A stretch of DNA of 64,000 bases from Streptomyces sp. JB150. Lineage in GTDB: Bacteria; Actinomycetota; Actinomycetes; Streptomycetales; Streptomycetaceae. The notes under the pieces were generated by a model. That model was not told the DNA's origin. It worked only from the letters and a program-made list of their open reading frames with translations, and did no database searches. Shown in pieces: positions 44,137 to 52,855 of this stretch. The translations under genes and the position numbers were made by a program. The first letter of the stretch is position 1. Every line of letters begins with the position of its first letter. Location: positions 3,030,169 through 3,094,168 of the forward strand of contig NZ_CP049780.1 in assembly GCF_011193355.1 (NCBI RefSeq), in the 5' to 3' direction.

Positions 44137-45606
44137 TTGCCCGCACCGCCTCGGTCCCCGAGCCGGCCCGAGCGCCGCCCGCAGCAACCGCGCCGCGCGC
44201 CGCGTCCCCCTGTCCGGAGGAAACGGCCGCGCTGGGCCGTGCGGGCGGTGACGACCCTGTCCGTGGTGGTGCTGGCGTCCGCCGGGATCGGCCACGCGGT
44301 GATCACCAGCCTGGAGGCGGACATCGCCCGGGTCGACGCCTTCCGCGACATGAAGAACCGGCCCCGCGCGGGCCACGGCATGAACGTGCTGATGGTCGGC
44401 ACGGACGGCCGCGACAAGATCGGCGCGGCGGACCGGCACCGGCTGCGGCTGGGCGGGACGTCCTGCCACTGCACGGACACGATGATGATCGTGCACATCT
44501 CGGAGGACCGGGAGCGGGCGAGTGTGGTGAGCCTGCCGCGCGACTCCTATGCCGAGCTGCCGCCGCACACCGACCGGACCACCGGCAAGCGGCACGGCGG
44601 CCACCCGGTCAAGCTGAACGCGGCGTACGCGGAAGGGGGGCCGCAGCTGACCGTGCGCACGGTCGAGCACATGACCAGGGTGAAGATCGACCATTACCTG
44701 GAGGTCGACTTCACCAGCTTCATGAAGACGGTGGACGTCCTCGGCGGCGTGAAGATCTGCACGGCCCGGCCGCTCAGGGACCGCTACTCGGGCCTCGACC
44801 TGCCGGCCGGCACGCACACCCTCAAGGGCGCCCGGGCGCTCCAGTACGTCCGCGCCCGCCACGTCGACGGCGCCTCCGACCTCGGCCGGATGCAGCGCCA
44901 GCAGCGCTTCCTCGCCGCGCTCATCGGCCACGCCACGTCATCCGGGGTGATGCTGAACCCGATGAAGTTCCGGGACGTGACGCGGGCGGTGCTCGGGTCG
45001 GTCCGCGCGGACCAGGGGTTCGGCACGGACGAGCTGCTGGACCTGGGCCGGGCGATGCGGGACTTCTCGCCGTCGTCGTCGGAGTTCACCACCGTCCCGA
45101 TCAGGCGGATGGGGTACGCCGTGAAGGGCGTCGGCTCGACCCTGAAGTGGGACCGGGCCAAGGCGGACCGGATCTTCCAGGCGCTGCGCGACGACCGCCC
45201 GCTGACCGCCGCCCGCCCGAAGGGGGCGCCGGTCCGGGTGGTCGACGTGGCGCCGCAGCAGATCCGGGTGCAGGTGGAGAACGGCACGGACATCGCCGGT
45301 CTCGGCCGGCGCGCCGACGCGGCCCTCGCGGCGACCGGCTTCCGCACCACCCGGCTGCCGGTGAACGCGGCGCACCGGGAGGTGTGGCGCACGGTCGTGG
45401 CGTACGACCCGCGCTGGGACCGCTCGGCGAAGTCGCTGGCCGCGGCGCTGCCCGGCAGTGAGCTGCGCGCGGTCAAGGGACAGGGCGGCACCCTGAAGGT
45501 GATCGTCGGCGCGGACTACAAGGGCGTCACCAAGGTCCGCGCCGAGCAGCCGCGGCCGCCGGGGACACCGGCGGTGGCACGCGGCGACGAGGTCGGCTGC
45601 TCCTGA
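44137..45606 (+). CDS. LCP-family wall-polymer transferase 4, with LytR_C domain
   Basis: 489 residues, with a TTG start at 44137 supported by GGAGGT 7 nt upstream. Pro/Arg-rich N-terminus, anchor helix (TTLSVVVLASAGIGHAVI), LCP domain (NVLMVGTDGRDK, CTDTMMIVHISEDRER, VSLPRDSYAELP, YVRARHVDGASDLGR) and a LytR_C domain (IRVQVENGTDIAGLG). An unusual CHC pair (TSCHCTDTM) sits just before the conserved Asp. Confidence 0.93.
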   Translation: MPAPPRSPSRPERRPQQPRRAPRPPVRRKRPRWAVRAVTTLSVVVLASAGIGHAVITSLEADIARVDAFRDMKNRPRAGHGMNVLMVGTDGRDKIGAADRHRLRLGGTSCHCTDTMMIVHISEDRERASVVSLPRDSYAELPPHTDRTTGKRHGGHPVKLNAAYAEGGPQLTVRTVEHMTRVKIDHYLEVDFTSFMKTVDVLGGVKICTARPLRDRYSGLDLPAGTHTLKGARALQYVRARHVDGASDLGRMQRQQRFLAALIGHATSSGVMLNPMKFRDVTRAVLGSVRADQGFGTDELLDLGRAMRDFSPSSSEFTTVPIRRMGYAVKGVGSTLKWDRAKADRIFQALRDDRPLTAARPKGAPVRVVDVAPQQIRVQVENGTDIAGLGRRADAALAATGFRTTRLPVNAAHREVWRTVVAYDPRWDRSAKSLAAALPGSELRAVKGQGGTLKVIVGADYKGVTKVRAEQPRPPGTPAVARGDEVGCS

Positions 45607-45640
45607 CCGGGTGACCCCGGCGGACCACCCGGGGCGCCCT

Positions 45641-46189
45641 TCAGTCCTCGAAGCCCTCGGCGGCGCGCTTCTCGCGCAGTTCCATGATCGCGCGGCGGCG
45701 GGCCAGGCGGTGGGTGCGGCGGATCTGGGCCTCCTGGTAGCGGCGCTTGTCGCGCTCGGTCTCCGGGATGACCGGGGGCACCCGGCGGGGCTTGCCGTCG
45801 GCGTCGACCGCGGCGAAGACGAGGTAGGCGGAGCCGACCTGGGTGGGCGGGGCGGACTCGTTCCAGCGTTCGGCGAGGACACGGACGCCGACCTCCATGG
45901 AGGTCCGGCCGGTCCAGTTGACCTGGGCCTTGACGTGCACCAGATCACCGACGCGGACGGGTTCGAGGAACGCCATCTCGTCCATGGAGGCGGTCACGGC
46001 GGGGCCGCCGCTGTGCCGGCCGGCCACGGCGCCCGCCGCGTCGTCCACCAGTTTCATGATCACGCCGCCGTGCACCGTACCCAGCAGGTTGGTGTCGTTG
46101 TGGGTCATGATGTGGCTGAGCGTGGTCCGGGACGCCGAGGTGGGCTTGCCCGGGATGTCCGCCTCCGTGGGGCTGGCCTGGTCTGTCAT
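45641..46189 (-). CDS. Acyl-CoA thioesterase (hotdog fold)
   Basis: 182 residues, YciA/BACH-like hotdog thioesterase. Motifs: SHIMTHNDTNLLGTVHGGVIMKL with the catalytic Asn/Asp and Gly-rich helix, VTASMDEMAFLEPVRVGDLV, and a basic C-terminus of charged helix (RRYQEAQIRRTHRLARRR). Hydrolyses acyl-CoA to free acid and CoA; chain-length preference unknown. The ATG at 46189 is preceded by GGAGG at close spacing. It lies between LCP genes 4 and 5 without an obvious functional link. Confidence 0.9.
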   Translation of the reverse strand: MTDQASPTEADIPGKPTSASRTTLSHIMTHNDTNLLGTVHGGVIMKLVDDAAGAVAGRHSGGPAVTASMDEMAFLEPVRVGDLVHVKAQVNWTGRTSMEVGVRVLAERWNESAPPTQVGSAYLVFAAVDADGKPRRVPPVIPETERDKRRYQEAQIRRTHRLARRRAIMELREKRAAEGFED

Positions 46190-46306
46190 GGCCTCCACCT
46201 TATGCCGAAGCGGCAGCCGGGAATTTGTGTCGGGTTCGCAACAGCCCGGCCCCTGTTTTCCACAGACCCTGTCGAGCACACAGCCGCGCCCGGCACACTG
46301 GGGCCC

Positions 46307-47593
46307 ATGAACGATTGGCCCGAGGGATGGTCCGACGACAACCGCGGCCCGCGCTACGGACGCGGGAGCGCCGGCGCGCAGCCGGAAGGTGCCCGTGTGA
46401 TGCGCCAGGTGCGGCGCGGCGGCCCGGCGGTACCGCCCGCCTCGGGCCCGGCGGCACCGCCGTACGGCCAGGGGGTGCCCCGGCAGTCGTCGTACGTCGA
46501 CGGCGGTGAGGGCGATCCCGGCGGGTACGACAGCGGGTACAACACCGGGCAGGTCTACGGCTCGCCCGGCGGCCGCGGTCCGGGCGGGGGCGGAGGACGG
46601 CGGCCGGCGTCCGCGCCGGACTGGCGCCGCCGGATCAAGGTGACCGCGATCACGCTGGCCACGGTGCTGGTCGTCACGACCGTCGGCACCTACTTCTGGG
46701 CCGACTCCAAGCTCAACCGCGACGTCGACCTGTCGACGGTGATCGACCGGCCGGCGAAGGGCGAGGGCACCAACTACCTGATCGTCGGTTCGGACAGCCG
46801 CGAGGGCATGACCGACGAGCAGAAGAAGAAGCTGCACACCGGGTCCGCCGAGGGCAAGCGCACCGACTCGATGATGATCCTGCACACCGGCGACAACGGC
46901 CCCACGCTGATCTCGCTGCCGCGTGACTCGAACGTCACGATCCCCGAGTTCAAGGGCTCGGAGTCCGGCAAGATGCTGCCCGCGAAGGGCGCGAACAAGC
47001 TGAACGCCGCGTACTCGATCGACGGGCCGACGCTGCTGGTGCGCACCGTGGAGTACAACACCGGGCTGCACATCGACCACTACGTGGAGATCGGCTTCGC
47101 CGGCTTCGCGAACATCGTCGACGCGGTCGGCGGCGTGGAGATGGACATCCCGCAGGACATCAAGGACACCAAGTCCGGCGCGAACCTCGAGAAGGGCAGG
47201 CAGACCCTGAACGGCGAGGAGGCGCTCGCGTTCGTCCGCACCCGGTACGCGCTGGCCGGCTCCGACCTGGACCGCACCAAGAACCAGCAGAAGTTCCTCA
47301 ACGCCCTGGCGAGCCAGGTGGCCACCCCGGGCACGGTCCTCAACCCGTTCCGGCTCTACCCGACCATGGGCGCGGGCCTGGACTCGCTGATCGTCGACAA
47401 GGACATGGGCCTGTGGGACCTGGCGTCCATGTTCTGGGCGATGAAGGGCGTCAGCGGCGGCGACGGCAAGTCCATGAACATGCCACTCGCGGGCAACGCA
47501 CCGAACGGCAACCTCCAGTGGGACATGACCAAGGTCAAGCCGCTGATGGAGCAGCTGAAGAACGACGAGAAGGTGACCGTCTCGGCCGACTGA
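46307..47593 (+). CDS. LCP-family wall-polymer transferase 5
   Basis: 428 residues. The N-terminal 110 residues are Gly/Pro/Tyr-rich and disordered. Anchor helix (AITLATVLVVTTVGTYFW), then the LCP domain: YLIVGSDSREGMTDEQKKK, TDSMMILHTGDNG, ISLPRDSNVTIP, LHIDHYVEIGFAGF, FVRTRYALAGSDLDRTKNQQ. No LytR_C domain. The domain is the most Mycobacterium/Gram-positive LytR-like of the five. A terminator follows immediately. Confidence 0.93.
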   Translation: MNDWPEGWSDDNRGPRYGRGSAGAQPEGARVMRQVRRGGPAVPPASGPAAPPYGQGVPRQSSYVDGGEGDPGGYDSGYNTGQVYGSPGGRGPGGGGGRRPASAPDWRRRIKVTAITLATVLVVTTVGTYFWADSKLNRDVDLSTVIDRPAKGEGTNYLIVGSDSREGMTDEQKKKLHTGSAEGKRTDSMMILHTGDNGPTLISLPRDSNVTIPEFKGSESGKMLPAKGANKLNAAYSIDGPTLLVRTVEYNTGLHIDHYVEIGFAGFANIVDAVGGVEMDIPQDIKDTKSGANLEKGRQTLNGEEALAFVRTRYALAGSDLDRTKNQQKFLNALASQVATPGTVLNPFRLYPTMGAGLDSLIVDKDMGLWDLASMFWAMKGVSGGDGKSMNMPLAGNAPNGNLQWDMTKVKPLMEQLKNDEKVTVSAD

Positions 47594-47596
47594 GCG

Positions 47597-47620
47597 GGCG
47601 CGGGCCCGTGGGCCCGCGCC
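47597..47620. terminator. Terminator between convergent LCP 5 and kinase genes
   Basis: Perfect 11-bp arms, GGCGCGGGCCC (47597-47607) and its complement (47610-47620), directly after the LCP 5 stop and 6 nt beyond the kinase stop on the other strand. Confidence 0.65.
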
Positions 47621-47626
47621 GCGGGA

Positions 47627-48574
47627 TCACTCCCGGAGGCTGACGCGTCCGCGCTGTCGGGGCCCGTCGAATTTCGAGCGGTCCACCGCCGGTCGCGGGG
47701 CGGGCGAGGCGGCCATGAGCTTGATCGTCTCCCGGCCCGCGAGCGCCGTACGCCACTGTCCGAGGTGCGGTCTGGTCCCCTGCGGTCCCGCCGCCTGCTG
47801 CCACAGCGCCCGCACCGCGTTCTCCCGCCGCTCGTCGAGAACGCCCGGCAGGAGCGGCAGCGGACTGCCGGGAGCCAGGTACGGGTCCTGGCCGAGCACC
47901 CGTCCCACGACGAGGGCCGCCTTGTACCGGTCGCTGTCCACCGTCACGGTGCCCGGTGTCGCAAGCGGATCGTGCCAGTCGGGCGTATCCGCCTGGTCCA
48001 GGACGGGTGGCCGCCCAGCCATCCGCACCCCGTCGCAGTCCAGCAGGTGCACGGCCGGTCCGGGCCGGACCGTCCACAGCACGTTCGCCTGGGACACGTC
48101 ACCCACGACCAGCCCGAGGGAGTGCATCCAAGCGAGGAGTTCCACCACGGCTACGACCAGGGCATAGCGCTCGGCCGGAGACGGCTGCGGCACCGCCTGC
48201 CAGGCTGCCTTCGGCTCCCGGAGCAGGTACGACAGCTCGATCAGCCGGGTGTCCCCGCGGCCCGTGCGCCAGGTCATGGAGTCGGGGGCGCGGCGCATGA
48301 GGAAGCCCGTCACCCGTCCACCGTCCACGACCCGGCACAGCGGCCATGCCGTCTCCCGGTCCAGGCGGTCACGTTCGGCGGCGGCAAGCTGCTGGCGCAG
48401 CGCGACCAGCTCCGCGAGCACCTCGCCGTCGACCTTGTGAGGCTCCCGGTAGCTCTTGTACAGGAGTCGCCCCGGGCCCGCGACGCCGAACACCTCGCCC
48501 TGGCCGCCGTCCCCGATCCGGTCCTCCAGACTCAGGCCGGCGAGCGGGACGTCGACACCCTCATCGGCGGTCAT
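47627..48574 (-). CDS. Protein kinase-like protein of a TerY-P-type triad
   Basis: 315 residues, soluble. Kinase landmarks are a glycine-rich loop IGDGGQGEVFGV (20-31), Lys40 in LLYKSY, a catalytic loop GDVSQANVLW with Asp159 and Asn164 (the usual HRD is replaced by VGD), and metal Asp179 in LLDCDG (for DFG). This divergent form is typical of the kinases that accompany TerY-like vWA proteins and PP2C phosphatases. Its ATG overlaps the PP2C stop (ATGA). The C-terminal 120 residues are an uncharacterised helical region. Substrate unknown; FHA or TerD-like partners are plausible. Confidence 0.85.
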   Translation of the reverse strand: MTADEGVDVPLAGLSLEDRIGDGGQGEVFGVAGPGRLLYKSYREPHKVDGEVLAELVALRQQLAAAERDRLDRETAWPLCRVVDGGRVTGFLMRRAPDSMTWRTGRGDTRLIELSYLLREPKAAWQAVPQPSPAERYALVVAVVELLAWMHSLGLVVGDVSQANVLWTVRPGPAVHLLDCDGVRMAGRPPVLDQADTPDWHDPLATPGTVTVDSDRYKAALVVGRVLGQDPYLAPGSPLPLLPGVLDERRENAVRALWQQAAGPQGTRPHLGQWRTALAGRETIKLMAASPAPRPAVDRSKFDGPRQRGRVSLRE

Positions 48575-50004
48575 GACCGGGACTCCCACAGCACCACGGC
48601 GGTGCGGTCGTCGTCGTACGACTTCACCCGGTACTGCACCTGCCACAGGAAGTCCGCCGGAGCGGGCACCGAACCGGCCCCCCACGCGCGGGCCAGGAAC
48701 TCACGGATGCCGGGGTCGCCGGCCAGCGGGGTGGAGAGGCCGTCGGTGCACAGCACCAGCACATCACCGGGCTGCGCGGGGCCGAGGAGCTGCGCCTGGG
48801 CGCGATCACTGTGGGGCAGCGCCGCCGTCCGGGTGTCGATCATCCCGTCACCGTCAGGGTCAGGGTCCGTGATGCCCAGGTACCAGCGGCCGTCGCGGAG
48901 GAGGGCGGTGCCACCGTCACCGACGGCGAGAAAGCCGCGGACACGCACCGTCGGGTCCAGGGGTGCGAGCAGGATCCGCAGCGTGGTGGCGTACGCGCCC
49001 GGATCGTCGCCCCGCTCCTGGGCTTGGTGCGCCAGCAGAGTGGCGACCCGGCGCAACGCGCTGTTCGCCGTTCGGGCGAACCGTTCCGCATCGGCCTCCC
49101 GCAGCGCCCCTGCGAGGTCTGCGGCGGCCATGTCGAGCGAAAGCGCGGCGAGTCGGCAGGCCTGTTGGGAGCCGACGTGAGAGCGCGCGGCGGAGCCGAC
49201 ACCGTCGGCAACCGCGAGCAGCAGCAACTCGTCGGGGCCCGGCTCACCGATGCGCGTCACGGCCAGGGAGTCCTGGCGCGGCTCGGCGTGGTAGCGGTGC
49301 GAGTCGCCGCGTACCGAGGCCGCCCGTACCGTCAGTGCCTCATGGGCAGCGCCGTCCACCACCATGTCCGGCACGAGCGCGGAGGTCGGGTCCGTTCGGA
49401 TGCTCGGCACAGCGCGTGGCTCCGCCGGATACAGCGGCGGCTTGTTGCCGGAGTGCCACGGATCGCCGAGCCCCGGCACCCTGTCCCTGTCCGGCGTGTG
49501 GCGCCCAGCCGCGTCCGGCGCGTCCGGCGCGTCGGGCGTGACGACAGCGGGGGCGGTGCGGGAGTCTTCCGGGGGTGCCAGCGCCGGGGCCGCGGGGTCC
49601 GGTGGGACCACGGGTCCGGTGGGCGCCGAAGCGGGCGGCGCCGGCCGTGGTTCTTCCGCCCCGTTGTCATACAGATCCGCCCGCCGCGACGAGACCGCGC
49701 CGGGCCTTGTCTGCGGCACCCGGTGGCTCTCCTCGTCCGTCACCGCCGGACCGGGACCGTGTCCCACCGGTGGTACCACGGGCGCGGGCTCATGCTGCGC
49801 GGCGCCCGTGGCGTACGGCTCCGAGGCGGGCGGCGTCGCTCCGGGCTCGTGAGCCGTGGGCGGCACGGGAGCCTCGCCGTAGTGGCCGGGTGCCGATGGC
49901 CCGGCTGGGGTCCGGTGGCCCGAGACGATCTGGTCCACGCTCTGCCAGGCCTCCGCGAGGGGGTCCTCCCCACCCGGGCGGTACGAGTCGTGTCCGGTGT
50001 TCAC
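48571..50004 (-). CDS. PP2C-type protein phosphatase with long disordered N-terminus
   Basis: 477 residues. The first 230 or so are Pro/Ala/Glu-rich and low complexity. The C-terminal PP2C domain has SVRGDSHRYHAEPRQDSLAV, LLAVADGVGSAARSHVGS, FLAVGDGGTALLRDG, VLVLCTDGLSTPLAG and YDDDRTAVVLW, covering the metal-binding Asp residues. It should reverse phosphorylation by the kinase encoded next to it, with which it overlaps. The GTG at 50004 has GGAG about 10 nt upstream. The long tail between TerY and phosphatase domain is unusual for family members. Confidence 0.9.
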   Translation of the reverse strand: MNTGHDSYRPGGEDPLAEAWQSVDQIVSGHRTPAGPSAPGHYGEAPVPPTAHEPGATPPASEPYATGAAQHEPAPVVPPVGHGPGPAVTDEESHRVPQTRPGAVSSRRADLYDNGAEEPRPAPPASAPTGPVVPPDPAAPALAPPEDSRTAPAVVTPDAPDAPDAAGRHTPDRDRVPGLGDPWHSGNKPPLYPAEPRAVPSIRTDPTSALVPDMVVDGAAHEALTVRAASVRGDSHRYHAEPRQDSLAVTRIGEPGPDELLLLAVADGVGSAARSHVGSQQACRLAALSLDMAAADLAGALREADAERFARTANSALRRVATLLAHQAQERGDDPGAYATTLRILLAPLDPTVRVRGFLAVGDGGTALLRDGRWYLGITDPDPDGDGMIDTRTAALPHSDRAQAQLLGPAQPGDVLVLCTDGLSTPLAGDPGIREFLARAWGAGSVPAPADFLWQVQYRVKSYDDDRTAVVLWESRS

Positions 50005-50042
50005 GGGTGCCGCACTCCGTTCCCCCTGTCGGCCGCCGGCGC

Positions 50043-50708
50043 TCACAGCTTGTCCAGCGACACCGTGGAGAAGCCCGGCACGGTGTCGTCCACGGCCAGC
50101 GTGAAGCCGCTGCCCCCGTCCGCCGAGATGCTGGCGGCGGACCGCACGATCGACCGGGTGAGGCTGGAGGCGAACTCGCGCAGCGCCTGGGCCGGGGAGA
50201 CGCTCGAGTCCTGTTGCATGAACGCCCGGAAGTTGGCGACCTGCCCGATCGTGGCCTCCTCCGCCTCTCCGATGCCGAACGCGATGATCTTCGGGCAGAA
50301 CCGGGACTGGGTCAGCTCCTTGTACGCCTGCTCCCAGCCGTCGTCGGTCGGTATGCCGTCGGAGAGGAAGAACGCCACCGGTCGGTACACCTCGTGCCCT
50401 TGCGCCTTCAAGGCGGCCACGTCGGACTCGATGCACTGCTTGAGCGTGCGGAACGCCTCGCCGTATGAAGTGAGCCCGCCGGCGGCCAGGGCCGGCACTT
50501 CCTCGATGTCACTGAGGTCCACCAGCGGTTGCAAAACGGTGGCGGTGTCCGAGAAGCCGATGAGACAGAAGCGCGTCTTGTCGGCGACGGACGGGTTGGT
50601 GCTGATTTCGTGGTGCAGGTCCGGCAGCGCTCCGTTGATGGCGTCGATCGGCTCGCCGATCATCGACCCTGACTCGTCGCAGAGCAGGTAGAAGGGAAGG
50701 ATCTGCAA
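50043..50708 (-). CDS. TerY-like von Willebrand A domain protein
   Basis: 221 residues. The intact MIDAS metal site comprises Asp11-x-Ser13-x-Ser15 (CDESGS), the Thr of GGLTSYGEAF and the Asp of FFLSDGIPTDDG. Overall resemblance is to TerY, the vWA protein of tellurium-resistance/stress clusters. The TTG at 50708 is chosen because GGAGGT lies 6 nt upstream; a TTG at 50762 that overlaps the preceding gene lacks a ribosome site. With the PP2C and the kinase it forms a TerY-P triad, presumed to sense or scaffold a stress or invasion signal. Confidence 0.9.
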   Translation of the reverse strand: MQILPFYLLCDESGSMIGEPIDAINGALPDLHHEISTNPSVADKTRFCLIGFSDTATVLQPLVDLSDIEEVPALAAGGLTSYGEAFRTLKQCIESDVAALKAQGHEVYRPVAFFLSDGIPTDDGWEQAYKELTQSRFCPKIIAFGIGEAEEATIGQVANFRAFMQQDSSVSPAQALREFASSLTRSIVRSAASISADGGSGFTLAVDDTVPGFSTVSLDKL

Positions 50709-50758
50709 GGCGGTACCTCCGGCGGTGCTGGGTCGATCCTTGGACGACCGGTGGTCGG

Positions 50759-51241
50759 TCAATAGGTGTAGAAGTAGATCTCCAGATCGGCGTGGCCGGT
50801 GGCGGCCCCGCGCTTCCAGAAATCGCGGGTGGTGGCGTCCTGGAACATGTCCGGACGTGCCTTCTCGAGCGAGCTGTTGACCTGGTGGGCGTAGTCGCCG
50901 CCCGCTCCCGGATCGACGTGGTGCCCGAAGGTCAGCACGAACGCGGCCTGCCGGCCGCTGTACCGTGCGGTTGCCTCGCGCACTTCGCGCACCATGGCGT
51001 TCTTGTCACCCGGGGCCGCGTCCACGGCCACCTTGACCGGCGTGCGGACCACCGCCCTGGGTCCTTTGGGCTTGTCGGGCCTCGCCGGCGCCGTAGCCGA
51101 CGGGGAAGGTGACGCCGACTCGGCCGGCCGGGCGGCCTGGGGGTCGCCCTGGTCTCCCATGGCCACGAGTGCGAGCACCAGCAGCAGGTCCGCAAAGAGC
51201 CAGCCGGCCAGATGCAGCGGCTGGAAGCCGCGGCCCTTCAC
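50759..51241 (-). CDS. MotB/ZorB-like single-pass membrane protein
   Basis: 160 residues. One N-terminal helix, GWLFADLLLVLALVAMG (about 13-29), contains Asp18 in an F-A-D setting that matches the proton-binding Asp of MotB/ExbD/ZorB stator helices (FAD/YAD then a hydrophobic stretch). A Pro/Ser-rich linker follows, then an extracytoplasmic domain of about 95 residues with FVLTFGHHVDPGAGGDYAHQ and NSSLEKARPDMF, distantly like OmpA/MotB peptidoglycan-binding domains but shorter. The GTG at 51241 overlaps the stop of the larger membrane protein (GTGA), as expected for a stator pair. Assignment by pattern only. Confidence 0.6.
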   Translation of the reverse strand: MKGRGFQPLHLAGWLFADLLLVLALVAMGDQGDPQAARPAESASPSPSATAPARPDKPKGPRAVVRTPVKVAVDAAPGDKNAMVREVREATARYSGRQAAFVLTFGHHVDPGAGGDYAHQVNSSLEKARPDMFQDATTRDFWKRGAATGHADLEIYFYTY

Positions 51242-52713
51242 CGCGCCTCGGTCAGAGACGTCGGGGTGGCCCGCCGCGGCTCACCGGCTTCCTCGGACTC
51301 CGCCTCACCGGTTCCGGCGGGCTCGGTCGCCTTCGTCAGTCGCACCCGGGTCCGGTCGGCGGGATGCTCGGCCGGGTGATTCCCGCGCCCCTCGGTGGCG
51401 TGGCCGCCCCACCCGGACGAGTCGTGGGCCCGGCCCGCGGATGGACCCTCCTCCCAGCCTTCGCTCGAGAGATCCCCCCGGCCCCCGTTCGGCCGGCCGC
51501 CCCAGCCGCCGGAGTGCCGGTTCACGAGCCGCAGTTCGTCGGCGAGCCGCGTGAAGCTCTCCGCCGCGCCGCGGAGGGCGCCGGTTTGGACGCCGAGCTC
51601 ACGGGCTGCGCGCTGCGACTCCTCAACGGCACGTGCCGTGCTTTCGGTGATGTCGCCGAGACGGCCGAGCAGTTGGGTCACCACGTCCGTGGTCACTTCG
51701 ATGCCGGTGGTGTACGCCCGCTGCGACGCGGCGAGCACCGTCACCGACTCCTCGACCCGCTCCCCTGCGTTCTCCAGGGCGAGCCGTACCTCATCGTGCG
51801 CCCCCCGGACGTCACCCAGGGCGGTTGTCAGACGCGTCCCGTTCTCACTGACCGCGGTCTCGACGCGGGTGACGGCCGCGGTCAGCGGCTGCACGGAGTC
51901 GTCCACCTCGGCGAGCCGGCTTTCCGCCGCCTGGACGGCGTCACCGACGATTCCGGCCGCCGACGTGAGGTCCTTGTGCACCCTGACGGCCTTGTTGCCC
52001 AGCTTGGTCAGGGTGGCGGCGGCCTGCGTGAGTTCGGTGGAAAACCTCTGCGGCGAGCTGAGCCGGTGCTGATTGAGCACCAGCTGTGCGCGGGTCAGGA
52101 CGGGCACGAGCTGGGCCATGAGGTCCTCGGCATCCCGCTCTGCCGCCTCCTCCCGCCTCGTGATGGCGGCCCGGCGCAGCCCGTGCACCAGGACGAGGGC
52201 GAACAGCACTCCGATGGCTGCCGTCGCACTCATCGCGACATGGCCGAAGGTGAAGGCGCCGGTGAGGTGCCCCTCGAAGCCGGACTGCCACAGTTGCAGG
52301 AACGGCCGGGTCGCCGCCTTCGGGTTCTCCCCGATGAGGGCTTCATAGGCGCTGGAAGCCTGGGTGAGGCCGTACCAGGTCACCATCAGCGGCACGAAGA
52401 CCAGTGCGCCCAGTGCCGCCTCGGCGTAGGTCCAAGCCCTGTGCTCCGTCCGCGGGCCGGTCCGGCCCAAGCTCTCCCTCCGGGCGTAGGCCGCGAGCAG
52501 GTCGAGCTCGACCCAGGGTTCGAGCGCGGTGGGATCCTTGTCGCCCAAGGCGTCGGCGAGCGCGCTCAGCTCGCCCTTGCGTATCTCGAGGGCCGGCCGC
52601 TCCGCCATCTCCCTGACGTTACGCGCGACCACATGACGGTCTAACAGGACATCAGCGGGCATTCCCACCCCCATGGCGCGATGTGCGCGGGGGTGCCCGA
52701 TGGTGGCGGTCAC
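51238..52713 (-). CDS. MotA/ZorA-like membrane protein with long coiled-coil tail
   Basis: 491 residues. Two hydrophobic helices at about 97-116 (AALGALVFVPLMVTWYGLTQ) and 155-178 (FGHVAMSATAAIGVLFALVL) are separated by a loop. A very long alpha-helical region (about 185-400, heptads rich in Ala/Leu/Glu/Val, with LAEVDDSVQPLTAAVTRVE) and a Gly/Ser/Pro-rich tail follow. A membrane part plus a long cytoplasmic coiled coil is the plan of ZorA. Starts at GTG 52713 (in-frame ATG at 52662 is an alternative). First gene of the five-gene operon; divergent from the TerD-like gene across a palindromic operator candidate. Homology to MotA is inferred, not proven. Confidence 0.6.
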   Translation of the reverse strand: MTATIGHPRAHRAMGVGMPADVLLDRHVVARNVREMAERPALEIRKGELSALADALGDKDPTALEPWVELDLLAAYARRESLGRTGPRTEHRAWTYAEAALGALVFVPLMVTWYGLTQASSAYEALIGENPKAATRPFLQLWQSGFEGHLTGAFTFGHVAMSATAAIGVLFALVLVHGLRRAAITRREEAAERDAEDLMAQLVPVLTRAQLVLNQHRLSSPQRFSTELTQAAATLTKLGNKAVRVHKDLTSAAGIVGDAVQAAESRLAEVDDSVQPLTAAVTRVETAVSENGTRLTTALGDVRGAHDEVRLALENAGERVEESVTVLAASQRAYTTGIEVTTDVVTQLLGRLGDITESTARAVEESQRAARELGVQTGALRGAAESFTRLADELRLVNRHSGGWGGRPNGGRGDLSSEGWEEGPSAGRAHDSSGWGGHATEGRGNHPAEHPADRTRVRLTKATEPAGTGEAESEEAGEPRRATPTSLTEAR

Positions 52714-52753
52714 GGCCCCCCGACCGTACGACCCGCCCGGCCCCCCGACGACC

Positions 52754-52778
52754 GGTCACACGCACCCAACGTGTGACC
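52754..52778. promoter_or_regulatory. Palindromic operator candidate between the stator-like operon and terD-like gene
   Basis: A perfect 9-bp inverted repeat, GGTCACACG-N7-CGTGTGACC, in the 142-bp divergent promoter region. No T run follows, so it is not a terminator. A -10-like TAGACT lies at 52807-52812 for the plus-strand gene. Probably a dimer-binding site for a repressor or activator that controls both directions. Confidence 0.6.
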
Positions 52779-52855
52779 AGGGCCACCGAGAGTACTCCAC
52801 ATCACATAGACTCGCGCAACCACATCGCGCCTCGAGCGACGGATGAGGAGGGGCC

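Noticed and set aside
50709..50762. Upstream TTG (50762) as the start of the TerY-like protein
   Set aside because: No ribosome site precedes it, whereas GGAGGT sits 6 nt before the TTG at 50708, right before the vWA domain.
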